64,000 nt of DNA from assembly GCA_000751295.2 (NCBI GenBank), contig CCMO02000001.1:4492615-4556614 (forward strand). Reading direction: 5' to 3'. A program made the translations under genes and the position numbers. Positions 8,993-17,713 of this stretch are shown here, in pieces. Below the pieces are notes generated by a model. The model was not told the origin of the DNA. It worked only from the letters and a program-made list of their open reading frames with translations, and did no database searches. Each line of letters begins with the position of its first letter. Within the stretch, counting starts at the first letter, position 1. This stretch comes from a bacterium YEK0313 (GTDB lineage: Bacteria; Pseudomonadota; Alphaproteobacteria; Rhizobiales; Phreatobacteraceae).

Positions 8993-10228
8993 TCAGCGGC
9001 GATATTCCGGCACGCCCGAGCCGCCGAAGATGAACCGCTGCGGGTTGCGCTCCAGCGCGCGCAACGTGCGGTCGAGCTCGGAGAGCGTGCGCCGGCCGTC
9101 GGCCGAAAGCGACTGGATGTCGCGCAACGTGCGGTCGGTGAACCCCGAAATGGAATTCGAGAGCTGGGCGGTGCGGGTATCCAGCCGCTCGGCCAATGTG
9201 CGGATCGACCGCGCGGTATTGGTGAACTCGGCGAACATGTTGTTGCCGCCGTTGCCGTCGAAGCTGCGCAGCAGGGCGTCGACCCGATCCGCCATGCCGT
9301 TGAGCTTGGCCGAGACCTCCGCGGCGTTCTTGACGATCTGGTCGACATTGGCCGAGTTGTCGCCGAGCGTCTGGGTGAAGCGCTCGATATTGGCGAACGA
9401 GCGGTTGATCCGGTCGGCGTCGAGCGCGGCAAGCGTGCGGCCGGCCGAACCGAAGGCGGTCTTGGCCTCGCGGATGAGCTCGGCGAAGGAATCGGTCTGG
9501 CTGGCGAGCCCGCGCGTCAGGTCGTCGACATTGCGCAGGATCGAGGCGACGCGGCCGGGCTCGGTGCCCTGCATGACCGATTCGATCTGGCTCAGGATCA
9601 CGTCGAGCCGTTTCGAAATGCCGCCGACCTGGCTGAGGAACGTGTTGATGTTGTCGGCATTGTCGCCGAGCGCCTGGGTGAAGCGCTCGACATTGCGCAG
9701 GCTGCGGTCGAAGCCGCCCTGGCCGGCCGCGATCGTATCGTCGAGCCGGCGCACCAGATTGTCGACATTCGTCATGATCTGGCGCGCGCCCTGCAGCAGA
9801 TCCTGGATCGCCGAGGGATCAGCCCGCAGCATGGGCAGTTCGCCCGGCGCCGGCGGCACCAGTGGCGGCGCATCCGCCGAACCGCCGGCCAGCGAGACCG
9901 CCGCGACGCCGGAGAGGAGCGCCACATCCAGGCTGACGCGGGTATTGCTGCGCACCGGGGTATCGGACGCGACCGAAATGACGCCGAGCACCTGGCGCGG
10001 GTCCTTCGGGTCGACCCGGACGCTGCGCACGTCGCCGACCCGGAGGCCGTTGAAATAGACGCTGGCGCCGGGCTTCAGGCCGGCCACCGCGCCCGGAAAG
10101 ACGATGCCGTACTGCGTGCGCACGGTGGTATCGCCGGCTCTGAGGAACCACCACAGGAACAGGCCGAAGACCGCCAGCACGACCAGCGTGAAAGCCCCGA
10201 TCAAGGTGGTATTGGCCTTGGTTTCCAT
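8993..10228 (-). CDS. MlaD-like MCE domain protein (lipid ABC transporter periplasmic subunit)
   Basis: 411 aa. One N-terminal membrane helix (residues ~9-29) is followed by a single MCE domain (~35-117; GLKPGASVYFNGLRVG and LLSGVAAVSLAGG). A long periplasmic helical tail follows. MCE proteins form hexameric tunnels carrying phospholipids between membranes. The tail holds two near-identical blocks, ERFTQALGDNADN (~181-193) and ERFTQTLGDNSAN (~282-294), about 101 residues apart, suggesting an internal duplication of helical segments. The gene starts 15 bp after the ATPase stop, so it is co-transcribed with it. It is longer than E. coli MlaD (183 aa), as is usual for alphaproteobacterial homologues. 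Confidence 0.9.
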   Translation of the reverse strand: METKANTTLIGAFTLVVLAVFGLFLWWFLRAGDTTVRTQYGIVFPGAVAGLKPGASVYFNGLRVGDVRSVRVDPKDPRQVLGVISVASDTPVRSNTRVSLDVALLSGVAAVSLAGGSADAPPLVPPAPGELPMLRADPSAIQDLLQGARQIMTNVDNLVRRLDDTIAAGQGGFDRSLRNVERFTQALGDNADNINTFLSQVGGISKRLDVILSQIESVMQGTEPGRVASILRNVDDLTRGLASQTDSFAELIREAKTAFGSAGRTLAALDADRINRSFANIERFTQTLGDNSANVDQIVKNAAEVSAKLNGMADRVDALLRSFDGNGGNNMFAEFTNTARSIRTLAERLDTRTAQLSNSISGFTDRTLRDIQSLSADGRRTLSELDRTLRALERNPQRFIFGGSGVPEYRR

Positions 10229-10242
10229 GGCCTCCTAGCGCC

Positions 10243-11010
10243 TCACTTGGATATTCCGGCCGACCGCGCGCGGTCGCCGCCGAAATAGCTCCTGAGCCAG
10301 GGATGCGTCTGGCGCAGCATGTCCGCCATCGTTCCCGTCGCGATCACCTTGCCGTCGGCGAGCGCTGCGATCCGGTCACAGATTCGCGCCAGGCTATCGA
10401 GATCGTGGGTGACCATATACACGGTCAGGCCCAAAGTGTCCCGTAACGTCTTGATCAGCGCATCGAACTCGCCGGCGCCGATCGGGTCGAGGCCCGAGGT
10501 CGGCTCGTCCAGGAAGACGATCTCCGGATCGAGCGCCAGCGCACGCGCGAGCGCCGCCCGCTTGATCATGCCGCCCGACAGTTCGGACGGGTATTTGTCG
10601 GCGGCGTCGGGCCTCAGCCCGACAAGGGCGATCTTCAGCCGCGCGATCTCGTCCATCAGCGGCTCGGACAGCTTGAGGTATTCGCGCAGCGGCACCTGGA
10701 TGTTCTGCTTCACGGTGAGCGACGAGAACAGCGCGCCGTGCTGGAACAGGACGCCCCAGCGCCGCTCGATCGCCTTGCGCTCGAGCGCAGAGGCATCGTC
10801 GAGATCCTCGCCGAACACCGCGATCCGGCCGCGCCGCTTCGGCACGAGGCCGATGATGCAGCGCGTCAGCACCGACTTGCCAGTGCCCGACCCGCCGACC
10901 ACCCCCAGCACCTCGCCGCGCTGCACGTCGAGATCGAGCCCGTTGATGATCAGCCGCTCGCCGAAGCCGACGGCAAGGTCTCTGACCGAGATGATCGGGT
11001 CCTGGATCAT
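10243..11010 (-). CDS. Mla/Mce-type ABC transporter ATP-binding protein
   Basis: About 255 aa. Walker A GGSGTGKSVL (~40-49), Q-loop FQHGALFSSL, signature LSGGMIKRAALARAL, Walker B IVFLDEPTSGLDP and H-loop MVTHDLDSL. The KRAALARA signature variant and FQHGALF are typical of MlaF. It powers the permease encoded just upstream. The ATG at 11010 lies 3 bases after the permease stop (11013). A GTG two codons upstream overlaps that stop as GTGA and could be used instead; either start implies tight coupling. Confidence 0.92.
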   Translation of the reverse strand: MIQDPIISVRDLAVGFGERLIINGLDLDVQRGEVLGVVGGSGTGKSVLTRCIIGLVPKRRGRIAVFGEDLDDASALERKAIERRWGVLFQHGALFSSLTVKQNIQVPLREYLKLSEPLMDEIARLKIALVGLRPDAADKYPSELSGGMIKRAALARALALDPEIVFLDEPTSGLDPIGAGEFDALIKTLRDTLGLTVYMVTHDLDSLARICDRIAALADGKVIATGTMADMLRQTHPWLRSYFGGDRARSAGISK

Positions 11011-11012
11011 GC

Positions 11013-12206
11013 TCACTGGTCGATCGCCGCAAAGAACATGGCGAAGACCGCGTCCATGACGATCACCAGGAAGATCGCCTTCACCACCGAGGCCGTGGTC
11101 TGGCGCCCGAGGCTTTCGGCCGAGCCTTCGACCCTCAGGCCCTCGACGCAGGCGACGAGGCCGATGATCAGCGCCATGAAGGGCGCCTTGACGAGGCCGA
11201 TCCAGACGTGGCGGCGGCCGACCTCCTCCTGCATGCGGCTGAAGAACAGCTCCATCGGCAACTGGCCGTAGAGCTGGGAGACGATCGCCCCGCCCATCAG
11301 CGCCGAGAGGTCGCCGATCGCGACCAGCAGCGGCAGGCCGATGATCAGCGCGATCAGCCGCGGCAGCACCAGCACCTCGATGGGATTGAGGCCCATGACC
11401 CTGAGGGCGTCGATCTCCTCGCGCATCTTCATCGAGCCGAGCTCGGCGGTGAAGGCCGAGCCGGTGCGGCCGGCGACCATGATCGAGACGATCAGCACGC
11501 CGATCTCGCGCATGGTGAGAATCGCGACGAGGTCGACGACATAGGTGTCGGCGCCGAACCGGGCGAAGAAGAACAGGCCCTGCTGGGCGATGATCGCGCC
11601 GATGACGAAGGTGATCAGCATCATGATCGGCACGGCGCGGAAGGCGATGTGGTCGAGCTGGGTGACGACAGCCGGCAGGCGGAAGCGCCCCTGGCCCGTC
11701 GCCAGCTTGCCCGTGGCGGTGACGACCTCGCCGAGGAACGACAGGAGCGCGACGAGATCGTCGCGGGCGCTGAGCGTCTGCTCGCCGACCTTGCGCAAGC
11801 CCTGGATCAGCGCGGGCGCCGGCGGTGGCGGCGGCGCGACCGCCGCCGACAGGCCCTCGCTCACCTCGCCGTAGATGACGTTGGCCGCTTCGGTCAGGCC
11901 GGATCGCTCGACCGGCACGCCCTTGTCGCGAAAATTCTGCTCGATGCTCCAGGCGAGCGTGCCGCCGAGCGTATCCAGCCGCTTCAGCCCGGAAAAATCG
12001 ACAAGGACCGAGGCCGGCGCGCCGCTGCTCGCCAGCAATTGCCGCGTCTCCTGCTCCAGCACGCCGGCATTCTCGCCGGTCCATGTGCCGACGAGCGCCA
12101 CCTTGAGCACATTGCCCTCGACCCGGCTGGAGAGGCTGGCATCCACTGCTGGCGATGCGGCTGGCACGGCTCTGATCTGCCCGGTTCCCGACTGATTGCG
12201 GCGCAT
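11013..12206 (-). CDS. MlaE-like permease with N-terminal STAS domain
   Basis: About 397 aa. The first ~110 residues form a STAS domain (FSGLKRLDTLGG), equivalent to the separate MlaB of E. coli, fused to a MlaE permease with about five membrane segments. These include the conserved MREIGVLIVSIMVAGRTGSAF and ELGSMKMREEIDALRVMGLNP motifs. It would move phospholipid at the inner membrane with the ATPase and MlaD-like subunits. The start is uncertain: none of the candidates (12206, 12245, GTG 12290) has a good ribosome-binding site. I give the shortest that keeps the STAS domain whole. It is divergent from dgcN. Confidence 0.88.
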   Translation of the reverse strand: MRRNQSGTGQIRAVPAASPAVDASLSSRVEGNVLKVALVGTWTGENAGVLEQETRQLLASSGAPASVLVDFSGLKRLDTLGGTLAWSIEQNFRDKGVPVERSGLTEAANVIYGEVSEGLSAAVAPPPPPAPALIQGLRKVGEQTLSARDDLVALLSFLGEVVTATGKLATGQGRFRLPAVVTQLDHIAFRAVPIMMLITFVIGAIIAQQGLFFFARFGADTYVVDLVAILTMREIGVLIVSIMVAGRTGSAFTAELGSMKMREEIDALRVMGLNPIEVLVLPRLIALIIGLPLLVAIGDLSALMGGAIVSQLYGQLPMELFFSRMQEEVGRRHVWIGLVKAPFMALIIGLVACVEGLRVEGSAESLGRQTTASVVKAIFLVIVMDAVFAMFFAAIDQ

Positions 12207-12307
12207 GCGCGCGGACGTCTTGGCACACGCGCCACTCCTCTCCATAAAGGAGGCGCCGGGTTCCGTCGAGGCGCCCTGCCCGTCTCCCACCCGCTGCGGA
12301 TCCCGTC

Positions 12308-13363
12308 ATGGAAATTGCCAAGCCCTACCTTCTGTTCCTGGGGGACGTCCCGGACCAGCTCGCCGCCAAGACCGCTCAGGGCATCGTCGACTGGCGGCGC
12401 GACTGGTGCGTCGGCCAGCTGCGACTCGAGGGCTGCAAGGCCGATACCGGCCTGCCCGATGCAACCATCGCGGAGGCGGTGAAGGCCGGCGCCAAGACGC
12501 TCGTCGTCGGCGTGGTCAATGCCGGCGGCGTGCTGGCGCCGCACTGGATCGACACCATCGTCGCCGCCATCGAGGCGGGCATGGACGTCGCCACCGGCCT
12601 GCACACCCGGCTCGCCGACACGCCGAAGATCGCCGCGGCGGCCAAGAAGCACGGCGCCCAGCTGTTCGACGTGCGCCATCCCCAGCAGACCTTCCCCACC
12701 GGCAAGGGCCGACTGCGCAGCGGCAAGCGGCTGCTGATGGTCGGAACCGACTGCTCGGTCGGCAAGAAATACAGCGCGCTCGCGCTCGAAAAGGGCATGC
12801 GCGACCGCGGCTTCGACGCCGATTTCCGCGCCACCGGCCAGACCGGCATCTTCATTTCCGGCCGCGGCGTCGCGGTCGACGCGGTCGTCGCCGACTTCAT
12901 TGCCGGCGCGGCCGAGTGGCTGACGCCTGACGCGGACCCGCTGCACTGGGACGTGGTCGAAGGCCAGGGCTCGCTGTTCCACCCCTCCTTCGCCGGCGTG
13001 ACCCTCGGTCTCCTGCACGGGGCCCAGCCCGACGCCTTCGTCGTCTGCCACGAGCCGACCCGGCGCACCATGCGCGGCGTCGACACGCCGCTGCCCTCGA
13101 TCGGCGAGGTCATCGACATGACGGTCGCGCTCGGCCGGCTGACCAATCCGGCGATCACCTGCGTCGGCCTGTCGATCAATACCGAACATCTCGACGACGA
13201 CGCCGCCTTCACCGTGCTCGACCGGCTGGCGCGCGAATACGAGCTGCCGGCGACCGACCCGATGCGTTTCGGCGTCGAGCCGCTGGTCGATGCCATTGCC
13301 GAACTCTACGGCGAGCCCGAACCGAAACCGAAGCCGCGCTCCACCGCCCGCCGCGCGCGCTGA
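12308..13363 (+). CDS. dgcN: DUF1611 family protein, probable D-glutamate N-acetyltransferase DgcN
   Basis: 351 aa, full-length DUF1611. A P-loop-like motif GTDCSVGKKYSA lies at ~146-157, after an N-terminal Rossmann-like region (TLVVGVVNAGG). The C-terminal half carries VVEGQGSLFHPSFAGVTLGLLHG. Family members next to an enolase-superfamily racemase have been described as DgcN, which N-acetylates D-glutamate so that the partner DgcA can racemise it for D-Glu catabolism. The assignment here rests on family plus the adjacent dgcA, which starts 15 bp downstream. The substrate is inferred, not visible in the sequence. No strong ribosome-binding site precedes the ATG. Confidence 0.82.
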   Translation: MEIAKPYLLFLGDVPDQLAAKTAQGIVDWRRDWCVGQLRLEGCKADTGLPDATIAEAVKAGAKTLVVGVVNAGGVLAPHWIDTIVAAIEAGMDVATGLHTRLADTPKIAAAAKKHGAQLFDVRHPQQTFPTGKGRLRSGKRLLMVGTDCSVGKKYSALALEKGMRDRGFDADFRATGQTGIFISGRGVAVDAVVADFIAGAAEWLTPDADPLHWDVVEGQGSLFHPSFAGVTLGLLHGAQPDAFVVCHEPTRRTMRGVDTPLPSIGEVIDMTVALGRLTNPAITCVGLSINTEHLDDDAAFTVLDRLAREYELPATDPMRFGVEPLVDAIAELYGEPEPKPKPRSTARRAR

Positions 13364-13378
13364 GAACAAGGACCCGTC

Positions 13379-14362
13379 ATGGCTTCGCGCGACCTCGTCG
13401 TTTCCACCGAACGCTGGCCGATCGCCGGCACCTTCACCATCTCGCGCGGCTCGCGGACCGAAGCCGTCGTGGTGGTCTGCGAGATCCGCCAGGGCTCGGC
13501 GGTCGGGCGCGGCGAATGCGTGCCCTATCCGCGCTACGGCGAGACCGTCGACGGCGTGGCCGCGGAGATCGAGGCCATGATCGATCCGATCGACAACGGC
13601 CTCGACCGGCAGGGTCTGCTCGCCGCCATGAAGCCCGGCGCGGCGCGCAACGCCATCGACTGCGCGCTGTGGGACCTGGAGGCCAAGCTCGCCGGCAAGC
13701 GCGCCTGGGAGCTGGCCGGCATCGAGGCGCCGAAGCCGCTGACGACGGTCTATACGATCTCGCTCGGCTCGCCCGAGGAAATGGCCCAGTCGGCCGCCCA
13801 TTGCGGCCGCAGCCACCTGAAGATCAAGCTCGGCGGCGAGGGTGACGCCGATCGGCTGGCGGCGATCCGCGCCGCCGTGCCGGAGGCGACCCTGGTGATC
13901 GACGCCAACGAGGCCTGGACGCCGGCCAATCTCGCCGCCAACCTCGCGGTCTGCGAGCGCTTCCGCATCGCCATGGTGGAGCAGCCGCTGCCGGCGGCCG
14001 ACGACGGCGCGCTCGCCGGCATTCGCCGGCCGATCCCGATCTGCGCCGACGAAAGCGTCCATGACCGCACGACGCTGTCGTCGTTGTCGGGCAAATACGA
14101 CGCGATCAACATCAAGCTCGACAAGACCGGCGGGCTAACCGAGGCGCTGCTTCTCGCCGACGACGCCGCCGGGCTCGGCTTCAAGATCATGACCGGCTGC
14201 ATGGTTGGCACCTCGCTGTCGATGGCGCCGGCGACCCTGGTGGCGCAGCGCGCCTTCCTGGTCGATCTCGACGGCCCGCTCCTGCTGCGCGAGGATCGGC
14301 CTGAGGGCCTGCGGTATGACGGCGCGACCGTCTATCCGCCGGCGCCGTCCCTGTGGGGTTGA
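13379..14362 (+). CDS. dgcA: enolase-superfamily racemase, probable N-acetyl-D-glutamate racemase DgcA
   Basis: 327 aa. It has the muconate-lactonising/dipeptide-epimerase fold: an N-terminal capping domain, then the barrel with LKIKLGG (catalytic Lys pair, ~148-151), VIDANEAW, MVEQPLP and CADESVHD (three metal ligands Asp/Glu/Asp), and INIKLDKTGG (opposing Lys). These residues fit 1,1-proton-transfer racemases. Older annotation would say L-Ala-D/L-Glu epimerase, but pairing with the DUF1611 gene favours N-acetyl-D-glutamate. AAGGA lies 7 bases before the ATG. Its last 31 bases overlap the 3' end of the convergent MFS gene. Confidence 0.85.
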   Translation: MASRDLVVSTERWPIAGTFTISRGSRTEAVVVVCEIRQGSAVGRGECVPYPRYGETVDGVAAEIEAMIDPIDNGLDRQGLLAAMKPGAARNAIDCALWDLEAKLAGKRAWELAGIEAPKPLTTVYTISLGSPEEMAQSAAHCGRSHLKIKLGGEGDADRLAAIRAAVPEATLVIDANEAWTPANLAANLAVCERFRIAMVEQPLPAADDGALAGIRRPIPICADESVHDRTTLSSLSGKYDAINIKLDKTGGLTEALLLADDAAGLGFKIMTGCMVGTSLSMAPATLVAQRAFLVDLDGPLLLREDRPEGLRYDGATVYPPAPSLWG

Positions 14363-15537
14363 AACACCGGCCGGTGCACCGGCACCGGCAGTGACCGCGC
14401 GATCAGCGTGAGGGCCAGGCCGGCAAGGCACAGCATCGCCATGGCGAAATAGGCGCCGGCCCCCACCCGCGCGTAGAAATAGCCGGCAAGCAGGGTCGAG
14501 CCGGCCATGGTCGCGCCCATCGCGATCGAGACCGTGCCCTGCCCGCTCGCCCGTGCATGGGGCGGCAGGCGGTCGGCGAGATAGGCCATCGTGCCGAGAT
14601 GGACAAGGCCGAAACCGCCGCCATGCAGCACCTGCAGCGGCGCGAGAATGGCCAGCGGCGGGTCGACCGCCATCACCGCCCATCTGGCGATGCTCGAGAC
14701 GGCGCCGATGATCAGGTAGCTGGTCGGACGCCAGCCGCGGGTGAACCGGCCGGCCACCCAGAAGATGACGATCTCCGCGCCCACGGCGACCGCCCAGAGC
14801 AGACCGACCGTCGCGGCGGAATAGCCCAGATGCTCCTTCCAGTGGATCGAGCTGAACGTATAGTAGACGGCGTGGCTCGACTGGAGCGCCGCCGCCGCGA
14901 TCATGACCAGCACGAAGCGCCGGTTGAAATAGCCCGGCCCTTTCGGCCCGGAGGACGGCTCACGCCGGTCCTTGACGAGACCGATGCTCGCCAGCAGCAG
15001 CGGCCCGAAGCTGAGGCAGAGCATCCAGACGATGCTGGTGGGCGCCAGCATGGTCAGCAGCACGCCGCCGGCGATATTGGCGCCCATGAAGGCGACCGAC
15101 CCCCAGACCCGGATGCGGCCGTAGTCGAGCGAACGCTTGGCGACCCCGGCGAGGCCATAGGCATCCGAGAGCGGCATCATCGGCGCCCAGACGAAATGGG
15201 CGACGAGCACGGCGAGCAGGATCAGCACGAAGCCCGACGCCAGGCCGACGCCGATATAGGCGACCGTCGTGGCGGCGGCGCAGATGACCACTGCCGTCGA
15301 CAGCACGCCGGCCCGGTCGGCCAATGTCGTGATCAGCGGCGTCGCCACGAGGCGCACCATCAGGGCGGAGGCGAGCACCATGCTGACCTCGCCGTCGGTC
15401 AGCCCCTTGGCACGCAGCCAGACCGGAAAGAACGGTTGATGGATGCCGAAGCCGACGAACAAAGCTGCGTAGAACAGCGCCAGGCGGGTCGCAAATAGCT
15501 TCGAATCGTTGGATTTTGCTTGCGGCACGGCTCGCAC
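14332..15537 (-). CDS. MFS transporter, 3-phenylpropionate/LacY-like (MFS_1_like)
   Basis: About 400 aa with roughly 12 hydrophobic segments. It opens with LFYAALFVGFGIHQPFFPVWLRAKGL and has a loop 2-3 motif (LADRAGVLS), typical of the HcaT/phenylpropionate permease branch. Substrate unknown. No ATG precedes the first membrane segment. GTG at 15537 or 15528 is the likely start; an upstream in-frame start at 15636 would run into the divergent gene. It converges on dgcA with a 31-bp overlap. Transport of a D-amino acid derivative is possible from position but not supported by sequence. Confidence 0.85.
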   Translation of the reverse strand: MRAVPQAKSNDSKLFATRLALFYAALFVGFGIHQPFFPVWLRAKGLTDGEVSMVLASALMVRLVATPLITTLADRAGVLSTAVVICAAATTVAYIGVGLASGFVLILLAVLVAHFVWAPMMPLSDAYGLAGVAKRSLDYGRIRVWGSVAFMGANIAGGVLLTMLAPTSIVWMLCLSFGPLLLASIGLVKDRREPSSGPKGPGYFNRRFVLVMIAAAALQSSHAVYYTFSSIHWKEHLGYSAATVGLLWAVAVGAEIVIFWVAGRFTRGWRPTSYLIIGAVSSIARWAVMAVDPPLAILAPLQVLHGGGFGLVHLGTMAYLADRLPPHARASGQGTVSIAMGATMAGSTLLAGYFYARVGAGAYFAMAMLCLAGLALTLIARSLPVPVHRPVFQPHRDGAGG

Positions 15538-15614
15538 TAAGATTTCGCAGGAGATTCGCGGGTTGAGCCTTCTTTCTAGACTGCCCAGCCCTGTCCCGCG
15601 AGAGCGCAATCGGC

Positions 15615-16553
15615 ATGAGTGACGAGACCGTGACACAACCCGTCAGGCTCGACGACTACGAGGTCATCGAAGCGGCGGTGATGGAGACGGCGCGCGGCCG
15701 CTGGTTCCTGGCCGAGCATGCGCGCCGCCACCGTGCCGCCGACACGGCCGTGGTGCTGACCGCCCTCACCCGGATCGAGGAGCTGGTCCAGGCGCCGCGG
15801 ACGGCGCCCGAGCTCGACCGCATCCGCCTCGACATCAGGGAAATGGCGCGTGCCATTGCCCGCACCAAGGCCGAGATCGCCGCGATCAAACCCGAAGGTG
15901 GGGATATCGGCCGGTTCGAGGAAGCCTCCGTCGAGCTCGACGCCATCGTCCAGGCGACCGAGGCGGCGACATCGGACATTCTGGGCGCGGCGGAAACGAT
16001 CCAGGAAATTGCCTGGACGCTGCGCGAGATGGGCACCGAGGGCGAGGTCTGCGACCTCATCGACACCAAGGCGACCGACATCTACACGGCCTGCTCGTTC
16101 CAGGACGTTACCGGCCAGCGCACCCGCAAGGTCATTGGCGTCCTGCGCTTCCTGGAAGACCGCATCGATTCGATGATGAACATCTGGGGCGAAGCGCACG
16201 AAGGCGGCGACAGTCCGCCCGCTGCCGTGTCCGCCCGGCCCCGCGAGCCGTCGCTGCAGAACGGCCCGGCGCGACCGGGCGAAGGACTCGCGCAGGACGA
16301 CGTCGATCTGATGATGAACGACGCGCGGTTCGACGCGCCGGCGCTGCCTCCGCCCGAGCCCGTGGCGCCGACGGCAATCGAGATCCCGGTCACAGCCCGC
16401 GCGACCGCGGCGGCGGCGCTGTCGACCGACGAGCGGCCGATGGCGCCGATGCCGCGTCCGGCCCGGATGGCCGGCAGCCCGCCGGCGGGCCTGCCCAGCA
16501 TCGAGGACATCGAGAAGCTCAGCTTCGTCGAAAAGGTCGCGCTGATGAGCTGA
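15615..16553 (+). CDS. CheZ-like protein phosphatase
   Basis: 312 aa. A long helical N-terminal region (~50-155) leads to the CheZ catalytic motif FQDVTGQ at ~162-168, where Asp164 and Gln168 correspond to E. coli CheZ Asp143 and Gln147 that dephosphorylate CheY-P. A disordered Pro/Ala-rich linker (~195-295) ends in a short amphipathic tail, DIEKLSFVEKVALMS. In E. coli the C-terminal helix binds CheY, and this tail could do the same. No chemotaxis or response-regulator gene is nearby, so its partner is unknown. Confidence 0.8.
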   Translation: MSDETVTQPVRLDDYEVIEAAVMETARGRWFLAEHARRHRAADTAVVLTALTRIEELVQAPRTAPELDRIRLDIREMARAIARTKAEIAAIKPEGGDIGRFEEASVELDAIVQATEAATSDILGAAETIQEIAWTLREMGTEGEVCDLIDTKATDIYTACSFQDVTGQRTRKVIGVLRFLEDRIDSMMNIWGEAHEGGDSPPAAVSARPREPSLQNGPARPGEGLAQDDVDLMMNDARFDAPALPPPEPVAPTAIEIPVTARATAAAALSTDERPMAPMPRPARMAGSPPAGLPSIEDIEKLSFVEKVALMS

Positions 16554-16583
16554 GGCCGGCCGTCGATGCCGCCTGCCCCGGCG

Positions 16584-17573
16584 TCACGCCACCAGGCGCG
16601 CGAACAGGGCGGGATCGACATTGCCGCCGGAAACGACCGCCGCGACGACCTGGCCGCGCACGTCGAGCCGGCCCGACAGGAGCGCGGCCAGCGGCACCGC
16701 GCCCGAAGGCTCGACCACCAGCTTGAGCTCCCGGAAGGCAAAACCGACGGCGCGCTTCACCTCGTCTTCCGACACGGTGACGCCGCCGGCGACATGCGGC
16801 TGGTTGACCGCGAAGGTGAGCTCTCCCGGCGTCTGGGCGAGCAGGCCATCGCAGAGCGAGCCGCCAAGCTTGCTGTTGGCGACCCGGCGGCCGGCCTCGA
16901 ACGAGCGTGCATGATCGTCGAAATCCTCCGGCTCGACGCTGTAGAGCTTGGCCTTGGGTGCCCGTTCGTGCACGGCAAGGGCGACGCCGGCGAGCAGTCC
17001 GCCGCCCGAGCAGCAGACCAGCACCGTATCGGGCGACAGCCCCTGGGCGGCGAGATCCTCGACGATCTCGCGGCCGACCGTGCCTTGGCCGGCCATGATG
17101 TGGAAATCATCATAGGGCGGCACCAGCGTCGCCCCCCGCTCGTCGGCGATCTGCCTGGCGATTGCCACGCGGTCGTCCTTTTCCCGGTCGTAGAGCACGA
17201 TCTCGGCGCCGGCCGCGGCGGTCCTTTCGCGCTTCAGGGCCGGGCTGTCCTTGGGCATGACGATGACCGCGGGCATGCCGATGAGCTGCGCGGCGGTCGC
17301 AACCCCCTGCGCGTGATTGCCCGAGGACATGGCGACGACGCCCGCCTTGCGCTCGGCCTCGTTGAGCCGGGCGAGCCGGTTATAGGCGCCGCGGAACTTG
17401 AACGAGCCCGTGCGCTGCAGCGGCTCGGCCTTCAGGAAGACCCGCGCGCCGGTAAGCGCGTCGAGTTCGGGCAGGCTGAGCAGCGGCGTCCGCCGCGCGA
17501 CGGGCGCGATCAGGCGGGCGGCTTCGGCGACATCGCTGGCGGTCGGCAGCGCGGCGGCGGTGGGGGCGGGCAT
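16584..17573 (-). CDS. threonine/serine dehydratase (PLP fold type II)
   Basis: 329 aa, the length of catabolic threonine ammonia-lyases without the C-terminal ACT regulatory domain. PLP lysine in GSFKFRGAYN (Lys59), SSGNHAQGVA for the carboxylate-binding loop, and CCSGGGLLAGVA for phosphate binding. It would deaminate L-threonine or L-serine to 2-oxobutyrate or pyruvate. Serine racemase and hydroxyaspartate dehydratase share this fold and cannot be excluded. It stands alone, convergent with the CheZ-like gene. Confidence 0.88.
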   Translation of the reverse strand: MPAPTAAALPTASDVAEAARLIAPVARRTPLLSLPELDALTGARVFLKAEPLQRTGSFKFRGAYNRLARLNEAERKAGVVAMSSGNHAQGVATAAQLIGMPAVIVMPKDSPALKRERTAAAGAEIVLYDREKDDRVAIARQIADERGATLVPPYDDFHIMAGQGTVGREIVEDLAAQGLSPDTVLVCCSGGGLLAGVALAVHERAPKAKLYSVEPEDFDDHARSFEAGRRVANSKLGGSLCDGLLAQTPGELTFAVNQPHVAGGVTVSEDEVKRAVGFAFRELKLVVEPSGAVPLAALLSGRLDVRGQVVAAVVSGGNVDPALFARLVA

Positions 17574-17713
17574 GGCGGCTCTCCGGATGGCTTTGCACCA
17601 TATGGCGGGGCCAGTGCGGCAACTGCAAGGCCTGGCGCGATGGAGCCCCCGAAGTTCGGCCCGCTCGCCAAGCCCTTGCGATCAGGCTAAGAGCAGCGCC
17701 GCGGAGGATCCAC

